A DNA stretch of 64,000 nucleotides from JAICMB01 sp035295125 (GTDB lineage Bacteria > Acidobacteriota > Terriglobia > Bryobacterales > Bryobacteraceae), in contig DATGJP010000075.1 in the NCBI GenBank assembly GCA_035295125.1, forward strand, positions 1-64,000, in the 5' to 3' direction. A program made the position numbers and the translations under genes. Positions 26,375-35,670 of this stretch are shown one piece after another. The notes beneath the pieces were generated by a model. It was not told the DNA's origin. It ran no database searches and saw only the letters and a list, made by a program, of their open reading frames with translations. Every line of letters starts with the position of its first letter. Position 1 is the stretch's first letter.

Positions 26375-29300
26375 TCAATCTCCATGCGCCGGAGATGGCG
26401 CCAGGTTCAACTCGGGGTTCTTGGAGACAGAGAGTCTCTCAACCGCATAGAAGATTGCGGGAATCAGGAAGATTCCGATGGCGCTCGCCGCCAGCATTCC
26501 CCCAATGACGGTGGTGCCCATGATTTGACGCCCCAGCGAGCCCGCACCCGAAGCCGTCCATAATGGAACGGAACCAAGGATGAAGGCAAACGATGTCATT
26601 AGGATCGGCCTCAGTCGAAGGCGCGCGCCCTCGAGCGCTGCCTCCGCGAGCCTCATTCCGCCTTCGTACTTTTCCTTCGCGAACTCGACAATCAGGATCG
26701 CGTTCTTCGCCGCCAAGCCAATCAGCATCACCAATCCGATCTGCGAATAGACGTCGTTCTCTATCTGGATGCTATAGGCCGGAAGGTACAGACCCATCAC
26801 CCAGCGGCGCAGCCAGAGCACCGCAAACGCGCCGAAGACAGCGACCGGCGTGCTCAACAGAACGCTGAACGGCAACGTCCAGCTCTCATACAGCGCCGCC
26901 AGGATCAGGAAAACGAACAGCAGCGAGAAGCCGAAGATGGCCCATGTGGGAATGCCCTCCTGCGCCTTCTTTTCCTGGTAAGACATGCCCATGTAGTCGT
27001 AGCCCATCTCACGCGGCATGGTTTGATCGAAGGTTTCTTCCAGCGCTTTCATGGCCTGAGCCGAGCTGTATCCGGGCGCGGCCGAGCCGATGATCTGCGC
27101 CGACCGGTAAAGGTTGTAGCGCATGGTGAACTCCGGACCATAACGGGACTCGAAGCGCGTGAGCGCTGAAAGCGGCACCATCTCACCGCGCGAGTTCCGC
27201 ACGTAAAACTGGTTCAGGTGATCGATATTCGAGCGATATTCGCCCTCGGCCTCTACGTACACTTGCCACTGCCGGCCAAACCGGTTGAAGTAGTTTACGA
27301 ACAGGCCGCCCATATACGCCTGAATCGTGCGGTAGACATCACTGAGCGCGACCCCCTGTTTGAGCGCCTTCTCCCGGTCCACCTGGAGATACTGTTGCGG
27401 GACTCCCGGCAGAAACGTCGTGACCAGGCCACGCGCGATCTCGGGCCGCTTCGCCGCCGCGGCCATGAACTTCTGAACGTTTTGTGCAAGGAACGGGACG
27501 TCCCGGCCTGCTCGGTCCTCCAGAACGAAGGTGAATCCGCCGGACGTGCCGACGCCCGGAATCGCAGGCGGTGGGAAGCTGATCGCGAACCCGTCCGGTA
27601 GCTTCGATAACTCCTGATTCACCCTCTGAACAATCTCCTCATATTGCGTCTGCCGGCTCTTTCGCGCGCTCCATTCGTCCAACGTGACGAAAAAGAAACC
27701 GGTGTAGCTCGTATTGACGAAGCTCAGAAGGCTGAAGCCAACAGCGCTTGTCGTGTACTTGACTCCCTGGGTATGCAGCAGGACCTGTTCAATTTTCTCA
27801 ACGGCGGCCTCGCTCCGCTCGAGCGATGCGGCGTTCGGCAGCTGGAGGTGTATGAACATGTAGCCTTGGTCTTCGCCGGGTAGGAAGCTGGCCGGAACAC
27901 GCGTACTGAAGAATGCAGCGCCGGCTCCGGCTGCAATGAGCATCAGACCGACCACCGCGCTTTTTCGAATCAGTACTCCCGACCAGTGCAAGTAGCGGTC
28001 CGTCGCTCGCGCGAACACGCGATTGAACCAGTCGAAGAACCGCCGCATGATTCCGCGGCTTTCGCCGCGGGGCTTCAACAGCAGGGCCGCGAGCGCGGGG
28101 CTGAGCGTTAGGGCATTGAACGCTGAGAGCATCACCGAGATCGCAATCGTCGCCGCGAACTGCTGATACAAGCGACCGGTAATGCCGGGAATAAAGATGG
28201 TCGGGATGAACACCGCGGAGAGAACCAGCGCGATGCCGATGACGGGGCCTGAGATCTCTTCCATCGCCTTGACCGCGGCGCTCTTTGGATCGAGCCCCTC
28301 TTCAATGTGCCGCTCGACCGCTTCCACCACGACGATTGCGTCGTCCACCACCAGTCCGATGGCCAGCACCAATCCGAATAGCGAAAGCGTATTGATGGAG
28401 AAGCCGAACAGGGGGAAGAACACAAATGTGCCGACCAGCGAAACTGGTACCGCGAGCAGAGGAATCATGGTGGCCCGCCAGCCTTGGAGAAAGATATAGA
28501 CGACAATCGCGACCAGTACGATTGCGATCAGAATGGTGACGACGATGTCCCGCATTCCTTCGGTTACGGAAGCGGTGGTGTCGAGCGATATCACGTACTC
28601 GACGTCCTGCGGAAACCGTTTCTGCGCCTCTTCCATCACCTTGCGCACGCCGCGCGCGGCGTCAACCGCGTTGCTGCCGGGGGTCTGGTACACCGCGATG
28701 ATTGCGCCCGGTTTGCCGTTGATTCGGCCGGTGAGCGAGTAATCCTGCGATCCCAGCTCCATCCGCGCGACATCGCGCAGGCGAACAATCCCGCCGTCCG
28801 CCGACTCCCGCACGATAATGTCGCCGAACTCTTCGGGTGAAGTCAGGCGCCCCTGCGCCCGCACCGAATATGTGTATTCCTGCCCTTTCGGTGCGGGCGC
28901 GCCACCAACCTGGCCCGCCGGATTCACGGTGTTCTGGGCCTGGATCGCCGAGACGATCTCGGGGACTGTGATCCCGAGTTTCGAAAGCTGGTCCGGCTTT
29001 ACCCACAAGCGCATCGCATACTGCCCGGCGCCAAACACCTGCACACTGCCGATCCCAGGCACGCGCGTCAGTTGATCGTTGAGGTTGATATAGGAGTAGT
29101 TGGCCAGAAACTTCGCATCGTAGGTCCCCTTGGGCGAGTAGAGGCCCATCACCATAAGCGGCGCTGTCACGGACTTCTGAACCGTCACGCCATAGTTATT
29201 CACGTCCTGCGGAAGCTGCGAGGCGGCTTGCGTTTCACGCATCTGCGTCAGTATCAGATCGGTATTGGGGTCGGTCTTTACGTCGTAGTCGACGATCATC

Positions 29301-29569
29301 GTCATCTGACCGCTGCCGCCCGCGTTCAGCGAGTACATGTAGTTGAGGTTGTCGACCCCGCTCATTTGCTGCTCAATAGGAGTGGCGACCGACTGTTCGA
29401 TCGTCTGTGAGTCGGCGCCGACATACGTGGCCTTGACTTGCACCTCGGGGGGCGCGATTTGCGGGAACTGCGCCACGGGCAACAGTGCAATGGTTACGGC
29501 GCCGATGATTACCGTCAAAAGTGAGATGACCATCGCGACAATGGGTCGCCGGATGAAGAACTTCGACAT
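26375..29569 (-). CDS. RND multidrug efflux permease, HAE1 family
   Basis: A 1064-residue AcrB-type transporter. It starts MSKFFIRRPIVAMVISLLTV, as in AcrB/MexB, and carries the early AQFPQIAPPEVQVKATYVGA segment. The proton-relay helix GLVLAIGLVVDDAIVVVEAV lies near residue 405. The C-terminal half has the YESWTLPFSVLLSTPVAVFG and GLAAKNAILIVEFAK signatures. The ATG at 29569 has GGAGG upstream and overlaps the adaptor stop. The sequence resembles drug and bile-salt exporters rather than metal exporters. Confidence 0.95.
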   Translation of the reverse strand: MSKFFIRRPIVAMVISLLTVIIGAVTIALLPVAQFPQIAPPEVQVKATYVGADSQTIEQSVATPIEQQMSGVDNLNYMYSLNAGGSGQMTMIVDYDVKTDPNTDLILTQMRETQAASQLPQDVNNYGVTVQKSVTAPLMVMGLYSPKGTYDAKFLANYSYINLNDQLTRVPGIGSVQVFGAGQYAMRLWVKPDQLSKLGITVPEIVSAIQAQNTVNPAGQVGGAPAPKGQEYTYSVRAQGRLTSPEEFGDIIVRESADGGIVRLRDVARMELGSQDYSLTGRINGKPGAIIAVYQTPGSNAVDAARGVRKVMEEAQKRFPQDVEYVISLDTTASVTEGMRDIVVTILIAIVLVAIVVYIFLQGWRATMIPLLAVPVSLVGTFVFFPLFGFSINTLSLFGLVLAIGLVVDDAIVVVEAVERHIEEGLDPKSAAVKAMEEISGPVIGIALVLSAVFIPTIFIPGITGRLYQQFAATIAISVMLSAFNALTLSPALAALLLKPRGESRGIMRRFFDWFNRVFARATDRYLHWSGVLIRKSAVVGLMLIAAGAGAAFFSTRVPASFLPGEDQGYMFIHLQLPNAASLERSEAAVEKIEQVLLHTQGVKYTTSAVGFSLLSFVNTSYTGFFFVTLDEWSARKSRQTQYEEIVQRVNQELSKLPDGFAISFPPPAIPGVGTSGGFTFVLEDRAGRDVPFLAQNVQKFMAAAAKRPEIARGLVTTFLPGVPQQYLQVDREKALKQGVALSDVYRTIQAYMGGLFVNYFNRFGRQWQVYVEAEGEYRSNIDHLNQFYVRNSRGEMVPLSALTRFESRYGPEFTMRYNLYRSAQIIGSAAPGYSSAQAMKALEETFDQTMPREMGYDYMGMSYQEKKAQEGIPTWAIFGFSLLFVFLILAALYESWTLPFSVLLSTPVAVFGAFAVLWLRRWVMGLYLPAYSIQIENDVYSQIGLVMLIGLAAKNAILIVEFAKEKYEGGMRLAEAALEGARLRLRPILMTSFAFILGSVPLWTASGAGSLGRQIMGTTVIGGMLAASAIGIFLIPAIFYAVERLSVSKNPELNLAPSPAHGD

Positions 29570-30816
29570 CACTTGCCTCCTTTGGGGTTGACCACCGCGC
29601 CAGGTTGAATATGGAAGAGCCCTTCGGTGACCACGCGCTCGCCAGGTTTGAGGCCGGTCTGGACGATCCAATCCGGCCCCACGCGTTCTCCTACCTTCAC
29701 AATGGCGAAGCGGATAGTATTGTTGGGATCCACTACCGCGACGCTGTATGTGCCTTGGGTGTCGGTAATCGCTCGCTGCGGAACCAGCAACGCGGCCGTA
29801 CGGACGCCGACCGCCGCGCTCACCTTTGCGTACTGTCCCGGCCGAAGCCTGTTACCGGGATTCGGGAAAACGCCGGTCAAACGAATGGCGCCGGTCGCGG
29901 GGTCCACCTGTCGATCTGCAAATGAGAAGCGGCCTGCTTGCGGGTACGCCGTGCCGTCGGCAAGCGTCAGGCGAAGGGCCAGCCGTTGGAAGGCGTCGGC
30001 GCGCGATAGGCTGAGATACTCCTGCTCGCTGACCGTGAACGTCGCTTTGATGGGATCGAGCGTCGAGACCGTGGTCACCGGGTTCCCCGCCGGTCCCACA
30101 AGGTTGCCGACCTGCACAGTGGCGGCGCCCGCGATGCCATCGATCGGAGAAGTGAGTTGGGTGAAGCCGAGGTTGACCTTAGCGGTTTCGAGCGCGGCCT
30201 CGGCGGCCTTGACACCGGCGCGCGCGGCTTGGATTTGCGCTTTAGCGGTCTCAATTTGCGCCTTACCCGCGGACACCTGCGCTGTCAAGGCTCGATTATT
30301 CTGCCGCGCATTGTCCAGGTCCTGCTGGGTGATTGCCTGTTGCTGCGCGAGCGGCACGTAGCGGTCCTCATCTAATTGCGCCTTCTGCTGATTTGCCTCC
30401 GCGCTGACAAGCTGCGACTGCGACTGCAACAGGCCGGCCTGTGCTTGAGCGAGTTGCGCCTGGGCTTGTGCCAACTGTCCCGCCGCCTGATCGGCCGCTG
30501 CCTGGAATGGTCTCGTGTCGATCTCGAACAGCAGTTGCCCTCTGCGTACAAACGAACCTTCGGTGTAGTTCTGCCGCAGCAGATAGCCGGTGACTTGCGC
30601 TTTGATGGCAGCGTTGACCATGCCATCGAGCGTCCCGACCCATTCGCGCTCGATGGGCAAATCGCGCTGCGCGACTGACGCCACTTGAACGTCCGGCGGC
30701 GCCGGCGCCTTAGGTGCGGCCGCCGTCTTGGCGTGAGTTATAAATCCCAAAGATGCTGCCGCCAACAGCACCATGGCGGCGATTCCCGCGATTCTATAAG
30801 TCCTCTTTTTATTCAC
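29569..30816 (-). CDS. RND periplasmic adaptor (membrane fusion protein)
   Basis: A 415-residue AcrA/MexA-like adaptor anchored by an N-terminal hydrophobic segment (IAGIAAMVLLAAASLGFITH) without a lipobox. The lipoyl half TGYLLRQNYTEGSFVRRGQL is followed by a long Ala/Gln coiled coil (about 105-215) and NLGFTQLTSPIDGIAGAATV. The barrel and membrane-proximal domains end in GERVVTEGLFHIQPGAVV. Start and stop overlap its neighbours by 4 nt each, so STAS, adaptor and permease are translationally coupled. Confidence 0.94.
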   Translation of the reverse strand: MNKKRTYRIAGIAAMVLLAAASLGFITHAKTAAAPKAPAPPDVQVASVAQRDLPIEREWVGTLDGMVNAAIKAQVTGYLLRQNYTEGSFVRRGQLLFEIDTRPFQAAADQAAGQLAQAQAQLAQAQAGLLQSQSQLVSAEANQQKAQLDEDRYVPLAQQQAITQQDLDNARQNNRALTAQVSAGKAQIETAKAQIQAARAGVKAAEAALETAKVNLGFTQLTSPIDGIAGAATVQVGNLVGPAGNPVTTVSTLDPIKATFTVSEQEYLSLSRADAFQRLALRLTLADGTAYPQAGRFSFADRQVDPATGAIRLTGVFPNPGNRLRPGQYAKVSAAVGVRTAALLVPQRAITDTQGTYSVAVVDPNNTIRFAIVKVGERVGPDWIVQTGLKPGERVVTEGLFHIQPGAVVNPKGGK

Positions 30817-31169
30817 TTTCTTCCTCCCTCACTTTTTCCCGGCGCATCGCCACACGCTGCCCGGAGATGTTCCATCCTGCGCCGCAGGGGACGTGCTCCG
30901 TTTTGGTTCAGGTTTGCCAACAGGTGCTTGTGGTCCACTCCGGCCGCGACGAATTCGGCGCCGGCGCCTCGCATTTCGAGGAGCAGCCCTTCGCCGGCTT
31001 CATCAATAAAGGTCACGTCTTTGAGGTCGACGAAGTTCTTGACGCTCCGCGCGTGCTGACGCATGTTGTGCCAGCAGCAGCGCAATTCGTCAACCCACGG
31101 GCCTGCGAGGCTGCCGCTGAGGACCCAACGTTGCCCCTCGGCCGTGTTGGAATATGAAATTCGAAGCAT
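30813..31169 (-). CDS. STAS-domain protein (anti-sigma-factor-antagonist-like)
   Basis: A 118-residue protein. From the ATG at 31169 (GGAGGAAACC upstream) it reads MLRISYSNTAEGQRWVLSGS and VDLKDVTFIDEAGEGLLLEM, which matches the strand-helix core of STAS domains of the SpoIIAA type. The usual phosphorylated serine of the D-S-S-G loop is replaced (IDEAG), so it is probably not switched by a kinase in the classical way. It overlaps the adaptor start by 4 nt, and the same operon appears to end in an ECF sigma factor. A longer reading from 31301 is possible but lacks a ribosome binding site. Confidence 0.65.
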   Translation of the reverse strand: MLRISYSNTAEGQRWVLSGSLAGPWVDELRCCWHNMRQHARSVKNFVDLKDVTFIDEAGEGLLLEMRGAGAEFVAAGVDHKHLLANLNQNGARPLRRRMEHLRAACGDAPGKSEGGRK

Positions 31170-31392
31170 CAGTTGGTTTCCTCCGCCGTTTAGAAGAAGG
31201 GCAAGTCGGCATCCAAGAATGCCGTGTTGATTCTGAAGAGATTCCAACGCGTGAGCAATTGTCGCCGCCGCGCACGCTACCAGCTTCTTGGCAAGTGCCA
31301 ATGGCAGCGAGGGTGGTACAAAACACGACCGCCGCCGTTTACGAACACGGCGGCGGGAACTGTGGAAAGTTTGTGGACGAAATGGAGAGCGA

Positions 31393-32139
31393 TCAGGGCT
31401 GCATTTCGGACGATGTGTTTGAAGCCGGACCAGACTCGCCCCGGGAACTCAGGGGATACTCACTGATGACCACTTCGCCGCGCCCCAATCGTGGAACGGC
31501 AAGGGCAACGTGTGTCACACGAGCGACGGCAGAACCGTTCTGCAGGGTTGTCTCGCGCACCAGGTCAACGCCGCCTCCTAGGGATGCCGGCGCTCTCAGC
31601 CGGCCCGTGACCATCACCTCGGCGCCGGTCTCGGCGTCCATCCAAAGCTGACCTTTGATCAGACCGGCGCGCTTCTTCCTCGGAGTAATCTCGTAAACGT
31701 AAGCCTTGCCACGGCCCGTCTTCACCTCGCCTTGAAAACGGAACTTGTAGTTTGCCGACGTGATAGCGATGGATGAGACAGGCAGCTCTTCTATGTGATC
31801 TTGAAGTTCGAAATAGCGAGCCATAACTTCCTCTTGAACCGTGCCGTCGCCTTCCATTCTCAGAACGAGGTATTCGGGCCGCTCGTTTTCACCTGTTCGC
31901 CGGATGGCAGCCAGCCCGGCTTCCTTATATAGACTTGGCACTGACGCTTCGATCACAATCCCAACCGGCCCCGATTCGGCAAAGGCATCGCGTCTCTGAA
32001 TTGACGCGACGTATTGAGCGAAGGCATGCGATGGCTGAGAGTCCTGCGGCGCCACGAAAAGCTCACCGGCGAGCGCAGTCTGGAGAAACGATAGTACGAA
32101 CAGAAGTCTGCGCCCGAAAAAGAATGAGGTCGTATGCAT
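31393..32139 (-). CDS. secreted protein of unknown function
   Basis: A 248-residue exported protein with a signal peptide (FFFGRRLLFVLSFLQTALAG). The body is predicted all-beta: YLVLRMEGDGTVQEEVMARY, SSIAITSANYKFRFQGEVKT, GKAYVYEITPRKKRAGLIKG and QLWMDAETGAEVMVTGRLRA. This pattern of strands ending in a membrane-lipid or sugar cradle recalls LolA/LppX-like outer-membrane lipoprotein-sorting folds; that is inference. It lies 223 bp downstream of, and on the same strand as, the RND operon start, but reads toward it as a separate unit. Confidence 0.55.
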   Translation of the reverse strand: MHTTSFFFGRRLLFVLSFLQTALAGELFVAPQDSQPSHAFAQYVASIQRRDAFAESGPVGIVIEASVPSLYKEAGLAAIRRTGENERPEYLVLRMEGDGTVQEEVMARYFELQDHIEELPVSSIAITSANYKFRFQGEVKTGRGKAYVYEITPRKKRAGLIKGQLWMDAETGAEVMVTGRLRAPASLGGGVDLVRETTLQNGSAVARVTHVALAVPRLGRGEVVISEYPLSSRGESGPASNTSSEMQP

Positions 32140-32285
32140 GCGGTTGCCAGTGCACCTGGTGCGCCAATCCTCACTGATAGAGATTCAGGGGTTATTGGAT
32201 TCGCCAGTGTGCCAATGCCTGGCCGGTTGCCGAGAATTCGGCAAGTGCCCAAGCGCGGACAGAGATGCCGAATGGAACCGGCAGA

Positions 32286-32360
32286 AGTCGGGCAGGCTGA
32301 ATGCCTGCCCACCTTGGCTCCGAACCTCTTGAGCCATAAAAGGTGACGCAGGCGGTTCGC
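32286..32360. repeat. composite repeat, inverted family B plus degenerate family A
   Basis: GGGCAGGC (32290-32297), loop TGAAT, GCCTGCCC (32303-32310) is followed by ACCTTGGCTCCGAACCTCTTG. A reversed, worn family A unit then follows (AAAGGTGACGCAGGCGGTTC onward, from about 32338). The order is the mirror image of the composite at 49654. Confidence 0.7.
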
Positions 32361-32415
32361 GTGCGCATGCCGGCGGCGAGGCGGCATGGCGAGAAAACTG
32401 CCAGCGCAAGGGGGT

Positions 32416-33219
32416 ATGAAACGGACGACAGTATTGGCGCTCTTTGTTACGACGGTTAGTTATGCGGCCACTCTCAGCCCTGAAACGATTAAGGCTTGGG
32501 AACAATACACGGAAGAAAAGATCGCTCTGACGAAACTCAGTGTCGAAGGGGCAGCTTTGCTGTCAGATGATGGTGGCGATTCGTGGACACGGCTTCGAAG
32601 CGGAAGAATTCTCGTCGCGCCCGCCGCCTCGGACATTCCGAAGCGGGTCCCGTCCGGCCTGATCCACGATTGGGTGGCGACGGAGTTCATACCGAATGCG
32701 ACCATTCCAGACGTCTTTGCCGCCATCCGCGACTACGATCATTACAAGGATGTTTACCGCCCCGCGGTCATCGACTCCAAGCTGGGCAGTAGCGCCAATG
32801 ACGGAGACCATTTCTCTCTGCGCCTTATGAACAAATCCGCTTTTGTGAAGTCCGCGGTCGAGGGCGACTACCACACCTCGTATTTCCGCGTGAACGATCA
32901 CAAATGGTACAGCATCAGCGAGTCGACACGGATCCAGGAAATTGAACGGTGTGGAGGCGACGGCGAGCGCCGCCTGCCCGAGGGTGAAGGCACCGGACTG
33001 ATCTGGCGAGTGCGCAGCATCACCGTGCTCGAGGAACGGGATGGAGGCGTTTTGATGCAGCTTGACGCCATGGTACTGAGCCGGGATATTCCGGGCACGC
33101 TTCGTTGGTTCGTCGATCCGATTGTGCGGCGCGTATCGAAGGAGTCACTTCATCTTTCACTCCAACAGACCCGCGATGCCGTGCAATCCAATTTGGCACG
33201 TGCCGTGCTAACAAACTAG
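32416..33219 (+). CDS. secreted SRPBCC/START-like protein
   Basis: A 267-residue exported protein starting MKRTTVLALFVTTVSYAATL. The central region shows the helix-grip pattern of START/SRPBCC lipid-binding folds: VATEFIPNATIPDVFAAIRD, YDHYKDVYRPAVIDSKLG, FSLRLMNKSAFVKSAVEGDY and a long C-terminal helix (SKESLHLSLQQTRDAVQSNL). The ATG at 32416 is chosen for the signal peptide and an AAGGGGG stretch just upstream; an ATG at 32386 would give a charged extension. A periplasmic hydrophobic ligand is likely but unknown. It may be co-transcribed with the small gene 28 bp downstream. Confidence 0.6.
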   Translation: MKRTTVLALFVTTVSYAATLSPETIKAWEQYTEEKIALTKLSVEGAALLSDDGGDSWTRLRSGRILVAPAASDIPKRVPSGLIHDWVATEFIPNATIPDVFAAIRDYDHYKDVYRPAVIDSKLGSSANDGDHFSLRLMNKSAFVKSAVEGDYHTSYFRVNDHKWYSISESTRIQEIERCGGDGERRLPEGEGTGLIWRVRSITVLEERDGGVLMQLDAMVLSRDIPGTLRWFVDPIVRRVSKESLHLSLQQTRDAVQSNLARAVLTN

Positions 33220-33247
33220 TGACCAGCACGCTATAGGAGATGGGAAC

Positions 33248-33460
33248 ATGATCGACGTCGGGCAAATATCTGGATTTTCGGAGACGATTGGGACGCTTTG
33301 GTGCCGCCTGATACACGACTCTCCGACGTGGCCAATACATGGGCATTATCACTGCCGGACCTGTAGGCGGACGTACACAGTGCCGTGGGGCGACGCTGCC
33401 GCCGGCGTGGATGTCCCCCACACCGGCAGCCAGGTTTATGGAACTGTGGAAAACTGCTAA
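33248..33460 (+). CDS. small CxxC protein
   Basis: A 70-residue protein with a good ribosome binding site (TAGGAG, 8 nt before the ATG). The centre reads HDSPTWPIHGHYHCRTCRRT followed by YTVPW, a compact CxxC knuckle framed by aromatic and basic residues. Only one CxxC pair is present, so a zinc ribbon would need partner ligands (nearby His) or dimerisation. I cannot name a family. It sits between the SRPBCC gene and the sigma-54 activator on the same strand. Confidence 0.5.
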   Translation: MIDVGQISGFSETIGTLWCRLIHDSPTWPIHGHYHCRTCRRTYTVPWGDAAAGVDVPHTGSQVYGTVENC

Positions 33461-33536
33461 AGCGGCCACGTTCCCGAATCCTGCGGCATAGATTGTCCAT
33501 CCAATTAGATGGCATTTGTTGCAGCGAGGTATAGGG

Positions 33537-35603
33537 ATGTCATTTGCAGCGGAGGCGCCGGCCATCGACGATCAACTTGCTCCCCGATACGAGGCGCTCA
33601 TCCGTCTTGCAGAAGCAATCCGATCGAACCCGGACCGGAGAGATTTGTTTCAAAGGTTTGCAAGTGAACTGCATCAGGTGGTTCCGTTCGATGCGCTCGC
33701 CCAGTTCGACGGAACAGCACTGGCGCATTGGCATTTTCGTGAACCTTATAACTCCGACGCGGAAACAATCCCCTGCTCATCCGTTTTGGATGGCGAGACA
33801 GTTTTGGATGGCGAGACAGTCGAAAAATGGGTGTACCGGAATCAGCAGCCTCTTGTAGTTCGCTTCTGCGATAAAGACAGCCGTTTTCCGCATCTCTCAG
33901 CAGTATGGCGGAGGGGCCTGCGCTCTGCATATGCGTTGCCGCTCAGTACCGCGCACCAGCAATTGGGCAGTCTGATTTTCGCAAGCCATCTCGGGAACGC
34001 ATACTCGCAGGAGGAGCAGGAATTCTTAGCGCTGGTAGCGAACCAGATCGCCATTGCTCTCCACGACGCGCGCTCGCAGGAGCGTATGGCGCTGCTTCTC
34101 GATCTGACCAATCGAATCGTGACTAAACTGGAACTGCGCGAGTTGTTGCAGGAGATCTCTTCGTCCATCCGAAGGGTCATGCAATGCGATGCGGTTGGCG
34201 TCGTGCTTCCCGATCCCGAGAGCGGTAAGTTACAACTCTACGCTTTGGATTATCCCGGCGGCGAAGACCTGGAGCATTCGGAACCCACGTTGGAGTGCAT
34301 CGAACGAGCATTCCGCACGGGTCAACGCATCGACCTCACCAAAGAAGAGATCGCCGCGGAGCCAAAAATGGTTGCGAAAGGGCACCATTCATTTAGTGTC
34401 TTGCCCTTGGTAAGCCGCGGACGTGTCCTGGGGGTTTTCGCTGTCGCGAGTTCGAAGGAGAACGCCTTCAGCGAGCACGATCATTCCTTTCTCGGCCAGG
34501 TTGCTAACCAGATCGCCCTGGCAGTTGAGAATGTTGTGGCCTTCGCAGAGATTTCGCAGCTTAAAGAGAAGCTCTCTCGCGAAAAGGTTTACCTGGAGTC
34601 TGAGATTCGCAGTGAGCTGGGTTTCGAGGACATTGTGGGGAACAGCGAAGCCCTGCGCCGCGTTCTGAGAGAAATTGAGACAGTCGCGCCCGCCGACTCC
34701 ACCGTTTTGATTTATGGCGAGACCGGCACTGGCAAGGAGCTCATTGCCCGCGCCGTCCACAATCTCAGCTCGCGAGAAGCGAATGCGTTCGTGAAGCTGA
34801 ATTGTGCGGCGATTCCGACCGGCTTGTTGGAGAGTGAGCTCTTCGGTCATGAGAAGGGCGCGTTTACCGGCGCGATTGCGCAACGAATTGGCCGTTTCGA
34901 GCTGGCGCATCGCGGCACCATCTTCCTCGATGAAATCGGCGAAATACCGCTGGAGCTGCAGCCGAAGCTTTTGCGCGTCCTGCAGGAGCGAGAGTTCGAG
35001 CGACTGGGCAGCGCGCGTACGCTCCGGACGGACGCCCGGCTGATCGCGGCGACGAATCGCGATCTGAAGGCCATGGTGGACGAGCAGACGTTTCGATCCG
35101 ACCTGTATTACCGCCTCAATGTGTTCCCGATTCGGGTTCCTGCACTACGCGACAGGCCGGAAGACATACCCTTGCTCGTACGGCATTTTGTTCAGCAGTT
35201 CAGCCAGCGGAATAATCGCGCGATCGACACCATACCGTCGGAGACGATGGAAGCCTTGGTTCGATATAACTGGCCGGGCAACATTCGAGAGCTGCAGAAT
35301 GTGATTGAACGCGCTGTGATCATTTCGAGAGGTCCGGTGTTGAGTGTGCCGATTGCCGACCTGGAGCCCGATCTTAAGCCGGAGGTCAGGGCGACAGTCC
35401 CTCAGGCCAGGCAAGATAGCTTGCAGGGCCGCCTGGATGACACCGAGCGCGCCGAGATTCTGCGTGCGCTGGAGGAGTCGAACTGGGTAGTTGCGGGACC
35501 CAACGGCGCGGCGATGCGGCTGGGCGTCAAGCGCTCCACGCTGCAGGTTCGCATGCAAAAGCTCGGGATTCGGCTCTCACGGACAGTCCAGGCGTCCAAA
35601 TAA
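33537..35603 (+). CDS. sigma-54-dependent activator with two GAF domains
   Basis: A 688-residue FhlA-like enhancer-binding protein. Two GAF sensor domains (about 20-165 and 185-330) precede a linker helix and an AAA+ domain with Walker A GETGTGKE (about 393-400), the sigma-54 contact loop GAFTGA (about 441-446) and an R-finger region. A Fis-type helix-turn-helix follows at the C-terminus (about 640-685, AAMRLGVKRSTLQVRMQKLG). There is no receiver domain, so it should respond to a ligand rather than a histidine kinase. The ATG at 33537 is preferred over an upstream TTG. GAF1 contains a six-residue duplication (see 33783). Confidence 0.93.
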   Translation: MSFAAEAPAIDDQLAPRYEALIRLAEAIRSNPDRRDLFQRFASELHQVVPFDALAQFDGTALAHWHFREPYNSDAETIPCSSVLDGETVLDGETVEKWVYRNQQPLVVRFCDKDSRFPHLSAVWRRGLRSAYALPLSTAHQQLGSLIFASHLGNAYSQEEQEFLALVANQIAIALHDARSQERMALLLDLTNRIVTKLELRELLQEISSSIRRVMQCDAVGVVLPDPESGKLQLYALDYPGGEDLEHSEPTLECIERAFRTGQRIDLTKEEIAAEPKMVAKGHHSFSVLPLVSRGRVLGVFAVASSKENAFSEHDHSFLGQVANQIALAVENVVAFAEISQLKEKLSREKVYLESEIRSELGFEDIVGNSEALRRVLREIETVAPADSTVLIYGETGTGKELIARAVHNLSSREANAFVKLNCAAIPTGLLESELFGHEKGAFTGAIAQRIGRFELAHRGTIFLDEIGEIPLELQPKLLRVLQEREFERLGSARTLRTDARLIAATNRDLKAMVDEQTFRSDLYYRLNVFPIRVPALRDRPEDIPLLVRHFVQQFSQRNNRAIDTIPSETMEALVRYNWPGNIRELQNVIERAVIISRGPVLSVPIADLEPDLKPEVRATVPQARQDSLQGRLDDTERAEILRALEESNWVVAGPNGAAMRLGVKRSTLQVRMQKLGIRLSRTVQASK
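33783..33818 (+). repeat. 18-bp tandem duplication inside the GAF1 coding region
   Basis: Two identical 18-bp units lie head to tail at 33783-33800 and 33801-33818. The reading frame is preserved and LDGETV is repeated twice in the protein. Identity between units is complete, which suggests a recent slippage event. Confidence 0.95.
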
Positions 35604-35670
35604 GCCGATGACGTCCCACAGTAGCGGCGAAGAAGGTGTGTTTCGCCAACTGGCTAAGGTCGACAAAAGC

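Noticed and set aside
33510..33523. TGGCAT...TTGCA resembling a sigma-54 promoter before the sigma-54 activator gene
   Set aside because: The GG-GC distance is 2 bp too short for a -24/-12 element, and it would start transcription within the coding region.
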